Below are positions 1 through 10,844 of a DNA stretch of 64,000 nt, piece after piece. This DNA is from Eublepharis macularius (lineage: Eukaryota; Chordata; Lepidosauria; Squamata; Eublepharidae). The translations under genes and the position numbers were made by a program. Under the pieces are notes generated by a model. It saw only the letters and a program-made list of their open reading frames with translations. It did no database searches and had not been told where the DNA came from. The stretch spans positions 144,469,464-144,533,463 of the forward strand of contig NC_072796.1 in the NCBI RefSeq assembly GCF_028583425.1. Direction: 5' to 3'. The number at the start of each line of letters is the position of its first letter. The first letter of the stretch is position 1.

Positions 1-99
1 AGCATAATTACAAATGTTTTGAATAAATAAATAAAAGCCACTGATTAAACAGTTGTCCTGGTAGAACTGACCCCCCCCCCCGGATATTCAGTCCTCCAC

Positions 100-2090
100 C
101 AGCCCCGAATAGGAGGTCAGGGGGGAGGGGTGGCAATCCTTGCCCGAGAGTCTTTCTCCCTCAGGCCGCTCCCCGCCCGTAAGATCTCTGGCACTGAATG
201 CGGAGGCCTGGTGTGGGGTGCTGAGGAGAGTTTGGCTATCTGTCTGGTGTACTGACCGCCTGGCGCACCAGCAGATACCCTGCCGTGCCTGCTAGAGGTG
301 GTAGCGGGGTGGGCTGGGGGACTTCAACATCCATGTCGATGATGCCTCCTCTGTGCAGGCTGCGGACCTGGTGTCTTCCATGGCAGCACTGGGGCTCTCC
401 CAATTTGTATCGACCCCTACACATCAAGCAGACTCAGGGCTGGCCGGCAGCTGCCTCAGGGTGCTAAGGCGCTGGAGGGGTGCTGGCCCAGGGGCAGGGG
501 CGTGCACCATGGAGCTGCCACCGCTGCCGACCAGGAGTGTGTGCTGGTGATGGCAGCGTGGGGCAGCTGAGCGGGCAGCCTCCTGTTCAGTTGATCTGCG
601 GGCCAGGTGCAGCAGGTGGCCAGCTGTGCCTGGCCAGCAGAGCAACTGAACGGGAGGACTGGAAGGCCCCCCCACACACCAGCCCTGGAAGGCCCCCCCC
701 ACACCAGCTGGAAGGCCCCCCCCACACCAGTGATGTCATCACGCAGTCCGGTGCGCGTGCACGTACATGCGTGCCCACAGAGGCAGCTGTTAAGCTGCCT
801 CAGGTGCCAGTGACGCTGGAGCCAGCCCTGAGCAGGCCACACGCTAGATTTGATCTTTGGGATGGGGTTAAATGTGGATCTGGAAGTGGCAGAACTGGTG
901 CCATGGTCAGACCACTCGGACCTGAGGGCTCAACTGGGGATACCACCACTCCCGCAAGGGCAGTGAGCTGATTTATGCTCACCCATGGAGACTTATGGAC
1001 CCGACTGAGTTCCAGAATGCTTTGCGGGATCCAATGCTCCATGGTGGTTCGTTAGATGAGCTGGTGGAGGACTGGCAGTGCCGGCTCTCCGATGTCATCG
1101 ACGAAATCGCCCCCCGTCGCCCTCTTTGCTCCTGTGCAAGACGGGCTCCCTGGTATACAGAGGAGCTGCGACGGAAGAAGTGGGAGCTAAAACGGCTTGA
1201 GCGAGTGTGGCGACGATCTCGGGACGAAGAGGCAAGATTATCTTATAGGACGTTTATGAAAGCCTATGAGGTGGCAGAGAAAGATGTAAAGAAAGAATTT
1301 TATGCAGCCTCCATCGCGTCAGCTAGCTCACGGCTGGTAAAGGTCAGTGCCAAGGGGCTTCGGTCCTCGCTGGAAGCCATTGTTAACCTATCCTTAGGTT
1401 CCAGGGTTTTTCCTGGGCCATTAAAGGAAGCTGTGGTGAGGCCTCTTTTAAAGAAACCATCGCTGGACCCCACCAACCTGGTCAATTACCGCCTGGTTTC
1501 AAACCTCCCATTTCTGGGAAAGGTGATTGAGTAGGGGGTGATGGAACAGCTGCAGGGCTTCCTGAAGGATGTATCAGCCCTAGACCCCTTCCAGTCCGGT
1601 TTCTGTCCGGGACATGGGATGGAGACGTTGCTGGTCGCCCTCACAGACGATCTTCGTAGACATCTGGATCAAGGTGGCTCAGCGCTGCTGATATTATTGG
1701 ATCTGTCGGCAGCGTTCGATACAGTCGATTACCATCTTCTGACTCACTGTCTCACCCATGTGGGGATACAAGGGACTGCCTTGCAGTGGCTTGTCTCTTT
1801 TCTCCATGGTCGGGGACAGAGAGTGGCGCTTGGGGAGAAATTGTCATCCCGCCACCCTTTGGTGTGCGGGGTCCCACAGGGAGCAATACTCTCCCCATTA
1901 TTGTTTAACATCTATATGCGCCCCCTTGCCCAGTTGCTGTGAAGTTTCAGACTTGGGTGTCATCAATATGCAGATGACACCCAGTTGTATCTGATGATAG
2001 ATGGCCGGCCCGACTCAGCCCCAGATGTCCTGGAACATGCTTTTGCAGCCGTGACTGGTTTATTGATCAGTGACCCTGATTGAATACAAA
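100..2090 (+). mobile_element. L2-clade LINE, endonuclease to reverse transcriptase, decayed
   Basis: Non-LTR retrotransposon remnant in plus orientation. A degenerate endonuclease region (about 230-960) is followed by a frame at 995-1534 ending in the reverse transcriptase entry motif NYRLVSNLPFLGKVIE. An in-frame TAG sits at 1532-1534. The frame resumes at 1538-1942 with DPFQSGFCPGHGMETLLVAL, LLDLSAAFDTVDYHLL and CGVPQGAILSPLLFNIYM, typical of L2 reverse transcriptase. The catalytic YADDTQLYL motif follows near 1966 in another frame, so there is at least one stop and one frameshift. It lies in the left flank, presumably within an IQANK1 intron. Clade assignment rests on motif recognition. 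Confidence 0.88.
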
Positions 2091-2189
2091 CCCCCCCATC
2101 AGTGGCTGTGAGGGTATCAAGTTTGGAGGACACCAGGCTGAGGAAAGTGGAAATAATACCTTAAAAGGGACTCCTTTATTCTCACACCA

Positions 2190-2395
2190 AAGATCATAGA
2201 CTCATAGAGCTGGAAGGGGTCTTACAGCCCATCTAGTCCAACCCCCTACCCAATGCAGGAACAGCCTAGAGCATCCCTGACAAGTATTCGTCCAGCCTCT
2301 CTCTGAAGACTGCCAATGAGCGGGGAACCCACCACATCCCCAGGCAGCCCATTCCACTGCTGAACTACTCTTAATATGAAGATAAACTGCTGGGG
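2190..2395 (-). mobile_element. CR1 LINE 3' tail
   Basis: Read on the minus strand this is the standard CR1 3' end: a TTGGACTAGATGG-type segment, a 'catagactcatagagctggaa' type terminus at 2197-2217, and the upstream segment encoding the end of ORF2. It is truncated at 5' within about 200 bp. Confidence 0.85.
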
Positions 2396-2399
2396 CTGA

Positions 2400-3005
2400 G
2401 GTTATTAATATTAGAAATAGAGAGAGAAGGGTCTGCTGTGATGGATGTTTTGACCTGGTGCAAAGGCTATGGACATCCCACACAGATTCGCTGATAGCTA
2501 ATGCAGAGGAGTCGGCTGTGTTAGATTTCTTCAGCACTGGGGAACGTTCCGGCTCAAGCCAAACCTCTGCAAGAGAGAGTTTGTACACGAATTGCAGGGG
2601 AACCAGGCTGCCGGGGGGGGGGGGGGTCAAGCACTTGACTGTCCTGAGATGCTGCCAAGTAGTCAAAGGACGATTTTTCCACCCCCCGCCCTCTACATGC
2701 ATGATGGTACGTACTAATCTGTATTGGAGGTTATAAATGTGGAATAGTAAATGCCTTTCTGGACTGAAGACTACAAACAACACAAGCATAAACTAAGGAA
2801 GATTTCGTTCATGTGCTTACTAAAGATTATTGTAACATGATGCTTTTGTAAGCTAGAGCCCACTTCATCAAATGTAACAAAAATATATCCTATACTGGTA
2901 AACCTATACATGTGTGCAAACATGAAATGACAAAATTAGACACATGGCTATAAAGACAAATATTGAGGGGCCCAGGTTGCGCAAACTGAGTAGAGGACAC
3001 AGTGG
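2400..3005. other. Unassigned intronic/flanking DNA
   Basis: No gene or repeat family recognised. It contains an 11-base G run near 2616 and otherwise ordinary AT-rich sequence. Confidence 0.5.
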
Positions 3006-3009
3006 GTGT

Positions 3010-3263
3010 TTCAGAAATAACAACAACATTCGATTTATATACTGCCCTTCAGGACAACTTAATGCCCACTCAGAGCGGTTTGCAAAGTATGTCATTATTA
3101 TCCCCACAACAAACACCCTGTGAGGTGGGTAGGTTGAGAGAGCTCCAGAGAGCTGTGACTAGCCAAAGGTCACCCTGCTGGCTTCAAGCGGAGGAGCGGG
3201 GAATCAAACTCGGCTCTCCAGATTAGAGTCCCGTGCTCTTAACCGCTACACCAAACTGGCAGT
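3010..3263 (-). mobile_element. tRNA-derived SINE (Sauria-type), minus orientation
   Basis: On the minus strand it starts with a tRNA-like head (GTGTAGCGGTTAAGAG-type A box, B box in the segment complementary to ggggaatcaaactc) and ends in an ACAACAACATT-type tail on the plus strand near 3020. The body matches copies at 47862-48120 and 62396-62648 in this window, including the segment about 'actgcccttcaggacaactt'. Confidence 0.85.
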
Positions 3264-3361
3264 GGAATAAGGGAAGTCAATGAGATAGGGTCATCCTTGG
3301 GTATACGCTCTACAGTCAGGACAGAGGAATGTGTTGGGGGAGGTGTTGCATTGCATATCTA

Positions 3362-4180
3362 AGCGTGTGTCTGTTATGTCCCATCAAGTCACCTCCGACC
3401 TATGGCGACCCTATGACTGAAAGACCTCCAAAACGTCCTATCATTAACAGACTTGCTCAGATCCTGCAAACTGGAGGCCGTGGCTTCTTTTATTGAGTCC
3501 AGCCATCTCGTTTTAGGCCTTCCTCTTTTCCTACTGCCTTCCACTTTTACTAGCATTACTGACTTTTCCAGATAATCTTGTCTTCTCATGATGTGACCAA
3601 AGTACAATAGCCTTTCATTGCAGTCTCTCTTTTGGTTGATGATTGTGCCAAGGAATAGAAAATCTTGTACAATTTTAATTTCCTCATTCTCAACTTTAAA
3701 ATTGTGTAATTCCTCAGTAGTCGTTATGTTTGTCTTCTTGATGTTCAGCTGTAATCTTGCTTTGGCGCTTTCTCCTTTAACCTTCATCAGTAGTCATTTC
3801 AAGTCTTTACTATTTTCTGTCAGTAATGTGGTATCATCTGCGTATCTCAAATTGTTAATGTTCCTCCCACCAATTTTCACTTCACCTTCTTCTAGATCTA
3901 ATCCAGCTTTCTTCATGATATACTCTGTATAGAGGTTGAACAGGAAGGGAGATAATATGCATCCTTGTCTGACACCCTTGCCAACTGGAAACCATTCTGT
4001 CTCCCCATATTCTGTCCTGACAGTAGCCTCTTGTCCAGAGTACAGGTTGCACATCAAAACAATCAGATGTTGTGGCATCCCCATTTCTTTTAAGACTCTC
4101 TATAGTTTTTCATTATCTACACAGTCAAAAGCTTTGCTGTAATCTACAACCCACAGAAAGCTAGCAATGCTATCTATATG
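3362..4180 (-). mobile_element. BovB/RTE LINE, reverse transcriptase to 3' end
   Basis: Minus-strand frames at 4084-3794 and 3787-3389 encode BovB-type reverse transcriptase: NLYSGQEATVRTEYGETEWF, GVRQGCILSPFLFNLYTEYI, the catalytic LRYADDTTLL, and LNIKKT. They then jump to the C-terminal RKRGRPKTRWLDSI and the 3' end (tatggcgaccctatgactg on plus, 3402-3420). The jump near 3600 (FLGTIINQKRDCN to ERLLYFGHIMRR) marks an internal deletion. BovB is known for transfer between squamates and other animals. Confidence 0.88.
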
Positions 4181-4284
4181 TCAATGGTCTTAAACCTGAC
4201 TAACAGTCTATGAATAATACACAAAGTGGGAGCCTTTTCATTTTTTCCATAGTCAATACATGAGACAGCCTGAAAAATAGATCC

Positions 4285-4480
4285 AGTGTTGTGTACTGAT
4301 TAGAGCTGGGACAACCAAGTTCAAATTCCCACTCTGACATGGACACTCACTGGTGACCTTAGGCCCCTCATAATCTCTCAGCCTAACCCTAACCCTCACA
4401 GAGCTGTAGTTCTGAGGACAGAATGGGGGAGAGTAGAATGATGTGATAAGCTGTGTTGACTCCCAAAAGTGAGATATAAT
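4285..4480 (+). mobile_element. Degenerate tRNA-derived SINE
   Basis: The plus strand shows a SINE-like head (gtgtactgattagagctggga), a B-box-like 'ggttcaaattcc' relative at about 4318-4330, and the recurrent 'gtgaccttaggcc' and 'ctctcagcctaaccct' body segments. Strongly diverged from the copy at 47862. Confidence 0.6.
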
Positions 4481-5400
4481 TTTTCTTTTAACAAGTTACA
4501 ACCCCACCAACTGCACTGAGAACAGCCAAAAAATAGTGAACCCAGAAAATTATGTAATGCTCACCATGAACATGTCAGGCCTGGCTAGGGGATTCTCTCA
4601 GACTCTCAACTTCATCCAACACGGCTGTATAAGTTAAAGGTCTTTATTTAGACAAAACTCCCTAGAAGTGCACCGATACACAGTAATTGCCTGGAATGCC
4701 GAAGCAAAGTCTTCCCCGAGAGGTTATACCCCCAGTCCCCTCCCACCCAGTGCAAACAAGTCAGTTGAAGTCAGCAAAAGTCCTGAAAAAGATGCAAAGC
4801 TTAATTTCCCAAGGCCGGTTCCCAGCTGATAACACCTCTCAGCAAAGCATAGCCAAGATACAATGAAGGAAGAAAGCTACACTACAGGAAGAAAGCCCAC
4901 CCACCCCCAGTAGATACGCATTCACAGTTATGGCAGGCAGGCTTGCTTGCCTGCCTGACAGAACGCTGGTTAACTGCCATCTCAGAAAAACCACTTTACC
5001 ACAAGACCAAAGTTGTTTTTTGTTTTGTTTTGTTTACAAATCTGAGGTTAGAGGATCCATGTGTGACTTGCGGTTATCATTCTCTTTCTGGTTTTTGAAC
5101 AAACTGGACATTGCCTGGCCTAAGAAGGTGCAGAAATGGGAAGCACCTCTAAATTATGCAGATCAACTTCCTCACAACTTTCTTTGGATTTGGTGCACTG
5201 ATTCTCCTTAGAGGTATGAGAAAGTGGCAAAGTGGCATCTGTGGGAATAGAAATGTGGGGTGGTCTGGATGAACCATTTCACAGTTATACCTCAAACTGG
5301 CATTTCAGGAAACCTAGCTGCTAACCAGGGCCATGGCGGGGAGGACGGGACAACCCATAGTTATGGACCTGCTCCCCATCTATGCATTCCAGCACCTCAC
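4481..5400. other. IQANK1 intron or flank, nothing recognised
   Basis: Downstream of the ankyrin exon on the minus strand. I searched for the next ankyrin exon (a GRTPL / GHLAAVE-type motif) and did not find it, so it is probably off the left edge. Confidence 0.5.
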
Positions 5401-5592
5401 CCGACTATTTGGATCGGCTCCATTTTCTATCAGCATCTGAATGGCCAAAGGGTGGCCACCTCCGGCGGCCTCAGAGAGCGGGGTGTTGCCATTGGCATCT
5501 GTGCATTCCACCATGTTGATTAGATTCCGGAGCCGTATGGTCTTCCCCTTCTCATCTGTTCCAATTCCATTCTTCGTATCTAGATCCTCCAC
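5401..5592 (-). CDS. IQANK1: IQANK1 internal exon with ankyrin repeat
   Basis: A 192-nt exon of 64 codons, phase 0 at both ends. The acceptor is tttcttaag just above 5592. The donor is AGTCGG then GTGAGG (GT at 5400-5399). The protein begins VEDLDTKNGIGTDEKGK and continues into a linker and an ankyrin repeat (TDANGNTPLSEAAGGGHPLA, then IQMLIENGADPN). This matches the ankyrin consensus of a turn Gly, TPLxxAA, GH and GADPN. IQANK1 is a poorly characterised IQ-motif and ankyrin-repeat protein, and no enzymatic activity is known. The exon joins in frame to the one ending at 8333. No stop or frameshift is visible. Identification rests on recalled similarity to mammalian IQANK1 and on its position beside FAM83H. 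Confidence 0.88.
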
Positions 5593-6117
5593 CTTAAGAA
5601 ACCAAGTCTGCGAGTCATAAAACAAGGAAGGATGTCCTTGACAGGAGTGATTACTGAACCGAGAGCAGATGCTCTTGCCTCTCACTGGAGCATCCACTGA
5701 TAAAGCAGCAGCTGAAGGTGGTTCCTCTGTAAAGGAAGCACTGGTCCCACACTACACTGCGCCAGCCTGAATCAGTGAGCAGCCCTCCCAACACATACTT
5801 CCTCTCTCTCCTTCAACAAGTTCTCAACCTCACTTATGCAATACGCTACAAGGTTAGGTGATGGCTGCCATCTTATGAAAAGACAGACCTTATTAGCCAT
5901 GATGCTAAATAGAACGACATACCTTTAATACCAGATACAAGGCACAAAAACAAGGTGTGGCTATTAAGTCCTATTTATCAGCTTATAGGGGCATGTGACT
6001 AGCCACTGCTGGAAACCGAATACTGGATTGGGTCTAACCCAGAAAAACATGTCTAGGGATTAACAGCCACCCATGTCTCTCCAGACGGAGGACAGAGTTT
6101 ACAGGTAATGAGCATTG
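5593..6117. other. IQANK1 intron, nothing recognised
   Basis: Intronic sequence between the ankyrin exon and the next repeat. No repeat family, RNA gene or regulatory motif was recognised. Confidence 0.5.
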
Positions 6118-6320
6118 ATTAATAATAAAAACAGTGTGCTTATATACTGCCCTTCTAGACAGATGAGTGCCACATTCAGAGTGGTGAACAAAGTCAGTGT
6201 TCCCCAGTGCTGGGGAGCTGGGGCTGAGAGCAAAGGCTTGCCCAAGGCCATCTACTGAGCTCATGGCAATAGTGGGAGTCGAACCAGCAGTTTTCTCACC
6301 TGTCTTACCAAACCAATACC
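6118..6320 (-). mobile_element. tRNA-derived SINE, minus orientation
   Basis: Plus strand runs from an AATAATAA tail at 6119 through 'tatactgcccttctagacag' to 'gggagtcgaaccagcag' (B box complement) and the head near 6310. It is the same SINE group as 29102-29325, which shares the 'catgagctcagcaggtggcc' segment on the other strand. Confidence 0.75.
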
Positions 6321-6369
6321 CATCCCACTGCCATACCCAACCGGCTGCATCACCCTAATGCTAAAGGGC

Positions 6370-6690
6370 CAGTGCTTATGCCCTACAGGTTGAAAGGAAT
6401 TTTTCAGCCACTCTGAAGGAAGCTACTGGGAAACCATTGCTTAAAAATCTTCCATTGGATAGACAGGATATGGTCAATTAGCAGCCTATGTTGTATCTCC
6501 CTTGTTCAAGCAAGGGAATTAAGGAGGAGGTATCAAAGCTACTCCAGGTATAACTGACTGACACTTCTGCCCATGACTCGTTTCAGTCTGGCTTTATGGG
6601 ACAGGCCTGAGATTGGATGAGCTATGGCTACAAGGGGGCAAAAGCACCATGTCCCTGCTGAGTTGTATCACCCCCTGCCTGTGGCCCTTC
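6370..6690 (+). mobile_element. L2 LINE reverse transcriptase remnant
   Basis: A decayed L2 fragment. Translated pieces resemble the KPLLKNLPLDRQDMVN entry segment and then DSFQSGFMGQA, which corresponds to DPFQSGFRPGH in L2. Several stops are present. It lies in an IQANK1 intron. Confidence 0.6.
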
Positions 6691-7159
6691 AGACAGTGGA
6701 CCACTCAGGGGGCGGGAGGGGTGTGTGTGTGCTGTCTAAGGGTCAGGTCTCCAATGGTTATATTATCTTCTAGCACTCATGGCACCTACAGCACCTGTCC
6801 GTCACGGCATCTTTCCTTATGGAGCTCCTTAGGTTGCGTAACCTTAAGTGAGAGTGAAATGCAGCGGTCTGATTTCTTACCGAGGCGAGGTATTACTTCA
6901 CTGGCGGTGCTTAGGAACTCCGTCCAAGGTGCCGACTCATGCCTTTGCAAGTACTTCCTGGCCAGGGATCTCCTTAGGACACCAGTAGCTGCGCACTTCA
7001 CAGCAGTTCTCGTTGACTACCACTTCTGCCTAGGGGTACGTGTGTATTTCTACAGACTGCACTTAAGCTTTTCCAAGCACATCCCTACCATTTTATGGAA
7101 TAGCCTGTCAAAAGGGTGCTATAGCATCACTTTGTAATCAGTTTCAGTGTGTGGGACTG

Positions 7160-7260
7160 CAGCAGAAGAGCAAGATTTGAGTTCAGTAGCACCTTACAGA
7201 CCAACGTGTTTTCCACGATATAAACTTTCAAAAGCTTAAAACCTGGAAATCTTGCCTTTG
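7160..7260 (-). mobile_element. Penelope-like terminal repeat fragment
   Basis: Carries 'gttcagtagcacctta' and 'agaccaac', followed by a decayed 'aactttcaaaagctt' segment. It is a truncated, diverged relative of the Penelope-like terminal repeats at 10845, 44327, 46858 and 50736. Only one half of the hammerhead region remains. Confidence 0.5.
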
Positions 7261-7539
7261 TAATCAATTTTCTGAAAAGCATGCAAGACAATCTTTTTTT
7301 CAGAACGCTCTATTGAAGTAGAAAGTGGGCAATTTGGTGCACTTAAGGGAAAAAAATATCTCCGTATTCAGGTTTGGGCTGTCAAGACACTGTTGATATT
7401 GCACCTCATCTTCCAATTGTGAGTTGGTGATGGAATCTGGAATTGGGCCATTTTATTGTACTTATAACGTCTGACTGGAAACTGCACTGGGTTTGTGGAG
7501 AGGCAGGAACCGCCGCTTTAGACATTCTTTGAAGGTGTT

Positions 7540-8030
7540 AACAGGAATATGCATAGGAGTGATCCAGCAGGCCCTGATCACTTGGGCTTTCAAAAAGCTT
7601 TGGAGAAGGTGCCTCGTAAAGGGATTCTGTGTGAACAAAGCCGTTACGGGATCAGAGGGCCTCTCTTCTCACGCAGCAGCAACTGGCTAAGGAGCCAAAG
7701 AGTAGGAGTAAATGGGCAGTCCTTCACACAATGCTCAATCTTCTTATGGAATTCTCTGCCATAAGATGTGGCGATAGCCACTAGCTTCAGGGCTTTAAAT
7801 GGGGATTAGACAAACTCATAATCTATGCGGCTTTTAGCCCTGATGGCTAAACAAGCACCTCCGTATTCAAAGAGGATGGTGTGCCTCTGAATACGAGTTG
7901 GTGGAGGGCAACAAGAGGAGGAGGTGGCCCTTCCTGTACACTGTCAAGGGGCACCTGGCTGGCCACTCTGGAAATAGGGTCTTTGCCCTGATCCATCAGG
8001 GCTCATCCCGAGGAGGTATTTCTGCAGATG
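7540..8030 (+). mobile_element. L3-like LINE 3' end
   Basis: Typical 3' end: 'gaattctctgcc' followed by 'gatgtggcgatagccact', a 'ttagacaaactcat' segment, 'gatggctaaac', 'ctccgtattca', and a closing 'tgatccatcagggct' near 7990-8007. It corresponds to segments at 27490-27740 and 49745-50225. Confidence 0.65.
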
Positions 8031-8332
8031 TTTAGATTCCCAGCTCAGCTCTAGTAGTTATGCCTGATCAGCTTTGGCTACATCAGGCCCACTCTTAGGC
8101 TTGAAAACGGCCATGCTGTTTTAAAGCAGGAAGTAGGTCGCCATATTCTATCCATGCTGCTCAGCTATTCATTAAAACCTAAAAGTGCTTGTTTAGGTTT
8201 GCCATTAAAGCGAAATCCCAGCAAAGGTGAGAGTTGAGGCACGAGATCAGCCCTTATTTTGATCAGGGTCCACCCAGGAAGCCAGATGCTCTAAGAACAT
8301 GCCATTGACTTCTCCAGCAATGCTGTGCTCAC

Positions 8333-8497
8333 CTCCTGGAGAACGGCCTTCATCTCTTCCACATCCCCATCAAAGGCTGCCTCCAACATCCGCCTCTTCC
8401 TTTGCTGCTCCTCTCGCTGCTTCTGTTTTGCTTCTTCCTCTTTCTTCCGCTCCCGCTCAGCTTCCTCCTGCTCCCTCCTCACCAGTGCAACAAAGGC
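8333..8497 (-). CDS. IQANK1: IQANK1 internal exon, charged coiled-coil
   Basis: A 165-nt exon of 55 codons, phase 0 at both ends. The acceptor is CTGTTTCTGTGGCAG ahead of GCCTTTGTT at 8497. The donor is CAGGAG then GTGAGC at 8332. It encodes AFVALVRREQEEAERERKK, then a long run of Glu, Lys, Arg and Gln predicted to form a charged helix or coiled coil, then RRMLEAAFDGDVEEMKAVLQ, which looks like the helix leading into the ankyrin region. The mammalian protein has the same AFVALVRREQE start after its IQ segment. In-frame sequence upstream of the acceptor is intronic and should not be included. Splices to 11363 upstream and 5592 downstream. Confidence 0.9.
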
Positions 8498-8499
8498 CT

Positions 8500-9105
8500 G
8501 CCACAGAAACAGCCCATAGAGACTCCCTGGGAATGCTGGCAGGCAGAGGACAGCAAAGGCCAAAAAGAGAAAGGGCTCCCGCCAGGGCCAGGAGGTGAGA
8601 AGCAACTGCGGCTGCTCATCAGGGGAAAACATGCCACTGCTCAGTTGTGTTTCACTGTTGCATTGTGATTTTTTAAGAAGTTTCATAAGCCACTCTAAAT
8701 CCAGTAATGTCCTCCACCCCAGAAATCTCATTCATATTCTAGTAATTGGGACTGTACTCTTGTCTATGTAGGGAGCCCAGCTGCAAGTTCAAAGCTGGCA
8801 AAAGAGGAAAGGTGTTGGGGGATGAGTCATCAAACCACAAATACAGAACACTTCAGTGCTTATAGATGAAAATGGTTCTGGTTGGAAGCAAAAGGTGTAC
8901 CATCTACTATTCTGCTAAACGATCATATCTAAAGAACAGACACTAGGAAAGCCAAAAGACTAGATATCTTCCTTGCGGGTCAAGAAGATTAGGACTGGCC
9001 CCAGAGGAGAGATTATTAATTCTCAGGACACGAGAAGGAACCTTCTTCTCTTGTTTATCTTCAGGCCTTTTTTTCTGATGAAATGCAACGGAGGCCTTGA
9101 TCAGC
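8500..9105. other. IQANK1 intron, nothing recognised
   Basis: Intronic sequence upstream (minus strand) of the coiled-coil exon. No repeat family was recognised. Confidence 0.5.
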
Positions 9106-9330
9106 TTGCGAGGGAAAGGAGCTCTTTAACCCCCGGTCTTCAGCTGGTCGGGGAAGTCCCCCCCCCCACACCAGCTGAAGAGCGGAAGTTAAAAGAGCTC
9201 CTTTCTGTTTGGCAAGCTGTGGGAAAGGAGCTCTTTAATCCCTGCTCTTCAGCTATTTGGGGGAAGCTAAACTTCAGCTGAGAGGAGGGGGATTCCCCCC
9301 TCTCAGCTGAAGCCTACTTTCCATCCTCCC
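9106..9330. repeat. Small foldback element with three related arms
   Basis: The left arm, from 'agcttgcgagggaaaggag' at about 9106, pairs with the right arm 'agctcctttctgtttggcaagc' at 9199-9220, with inner 'cttcagctgg' / 'ccagctgaag' pairing. A third copy of 'gggaaaggagctctttaa' follows at about 9221-9240, and another inverted 'cttcagctgagag' / 'ctctcagctgaag' pair closes it. Family unknown. Confidence 0.6.
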
Positions 9331-9458
9331 TCCCTTTCCATATCTTTCCTTCTTTCCCTTCCTTCCTTCCTCCTTTTCTCTTTTCTTCTTTCCATGTCTT
9401 TCCTTCTTTCCTTTCCTTCCTTCCTCTCTCCCTTCCTTTCTCTTTCCTTCTTTCCATG
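9303..9458 (+). repeat. Pyrimidine-rich (CCTT)n-like low-complexity tract
   Basis: Imperfect C/T tetranucleotide tract made of ccttcctt, tttccttc and ctttccatg units. It is the target into which the LTR at 9459-10111 inserted; the tract continues at 10112-10172. Confidence 0.85.
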
Positions 9459-10111
9459 TGTAATGATTTCAAGTAAACGTGTGCATGTGTCTTTAAATGC
9501 TTGGCATGGTTCAGATGAAGAGTGGGAGTGAAAGAGAGGGATGAGGGAGTGATATGATCGATTGATGACTGAGAGTGTGGGCAGAGTGAAGGCAGTTTTA
9601 GACTGAGAGTGGAGAGAAAAATCAGTCAGGGCAAGAGAGGCCAGCTGTGTGCAGCCTGAGCTTGTGTATGTTGTCTGAGAGAAATATAACCTATGTGAAA
9701 ACCTGAACTGTGTGTTTGTAACTGAGAAATTAATATCAAAAGCAGACAAACTTTGTGTGAAGCCTGAGAGAAGATCTGTGTGACTGGGTTTAAGTAAAGT
9801 AACTTTAAGAATTGAGAACTACTCTTTTGAACCCATCAAATTTTAGAAATAATATGAAACCGATATGCTTCTTATAAAAGTTTACTTTGGTGTTTTTTAA
9901 TATTCCAGAGTATCTGTCATTCCTATATCTCATTCCTATTCTCAGGGCCACATAGTACCACAAAGGAGCCTGACCCTTGGGCACGTTACTAAACGGGAAA
10001 TTTAAACCAAATATTCTCGAATTTAATTCCTGGTGGCAGCAATCTACCAAGAGGGGGCAAGAATAAAAGGCTTAAAGACCAAATCTACCCAAGAGACAAA
10101 GTGTCATAACA
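9459..10111 (+). mobile_element. Solo LTR (LTR retroelement), plus orientation
   Basis: A 653-bp unit that begins TGTAATGA and ends TCATAACA, giving imperfect short inverted termini starting TG and ending CA. It is flanked by the 5-bp direct repeat CCATG (9454-9458 and 10112-10116). A polyadenylation signal AATAAA lies at 10062-10067, 44 bp before the end, which sets plus orientation. No internal coding region lies beside it, so recombination between two LTRs has probably removed it. Gypsy-type and retrovirus-type elements both give short duplications of this kind, so the superfamily is open. Confidence 0.8.
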
Positions 10112-10172
10112 CCATGTCTTTCCTTCTTTCCCTCCCTCCCTTTCTTTACCTTCCTTTCTCTTTCTTTCTCCC
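10112..10172 (+). repeat. Pyrimidine-rich tract, right part
   Basis: Continuation of the C/T-rich tract split by the solo LTR: ccatgtctttccttctttcc followed by more of the same. Confidence 0.8.
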
Positions 10173-10844
10173 AGGGGGGCGGCCACAACATGCACAATGA
10201 CATCACTTCCTGGAAGTGACATCATCGTGCAGTCCCGGGAATGCGCGCATGTAATGACAGGGGTGCCACCTCCTGCCGGGAGTTGCCCTGGGTGAGAGTT
10301 CCCCCACCTCTTTCCCCAGAAAAAAGCCCTGTAGGCACATGCCATGAAAGATTAAACCTTTATCTTGATCACAAGAAGGGACAATGGGAAGAAGTCCCAA
10401 CCTCTGAGAATGAAGGTTCCCAAACTCTGAGAATGAAGGTAATGGAGGATTTTAAATAATGCAACTTCAAGAGATACTAGCGCATCTTAATTTAGCATAG
10501 TTTAGGATACGTTAAAATGTTAGGATTTAGAGGACTGCGTATTTCCACCATTTCTTCTTATCCTTGCTCAACCGGATGCTTTTACAGACCATGTGTATAC
10601 TAAACTTTTCAGTGTTTTGAATGCCTGAAGCCTTCCCTCTGTATGCAAACCACACATATTCAGTTGCAGTTTCCAAACAGCGATAAAGAGAATGGGCGGC
10701 GGTTGAGCTTGCCATACATAAAGTGCTAAAGATGGTCCCCGCGCTCGCTAGTACCAGTAAAGCTGCAGATGTGAGAACTAGGCAGAGCCTTTCAATGGCA
10801 ACGCAGAAGAGAGTGCTGGAAGGTGAGACTCTTTCAGATTTGCT

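Noticed and set aside
4382..4398. CCTAACCCTAACCCT resembling telomeric repeats
   Set aside because: It is part of the body of a degenerate SINE, where 'cagcctaaccct' is a normal segment; only two units are present.
1..5400. Further IQANK1 exons downstream of the ankyrin exon
   Set aside because: I looked on the minus strand for the next ankyrin repeat and coiled coil and found none; they are probably beyond the left edge.
8498..8731. N-terminal extension of the coiled-coil frame, with a hydrophobic stretch like a membrane segment
   Set aside because: It is in-frame intron sequence upstream of a good 3' splice site at 8498-8500; the hydrophobic part includes the polypyrimidine region.
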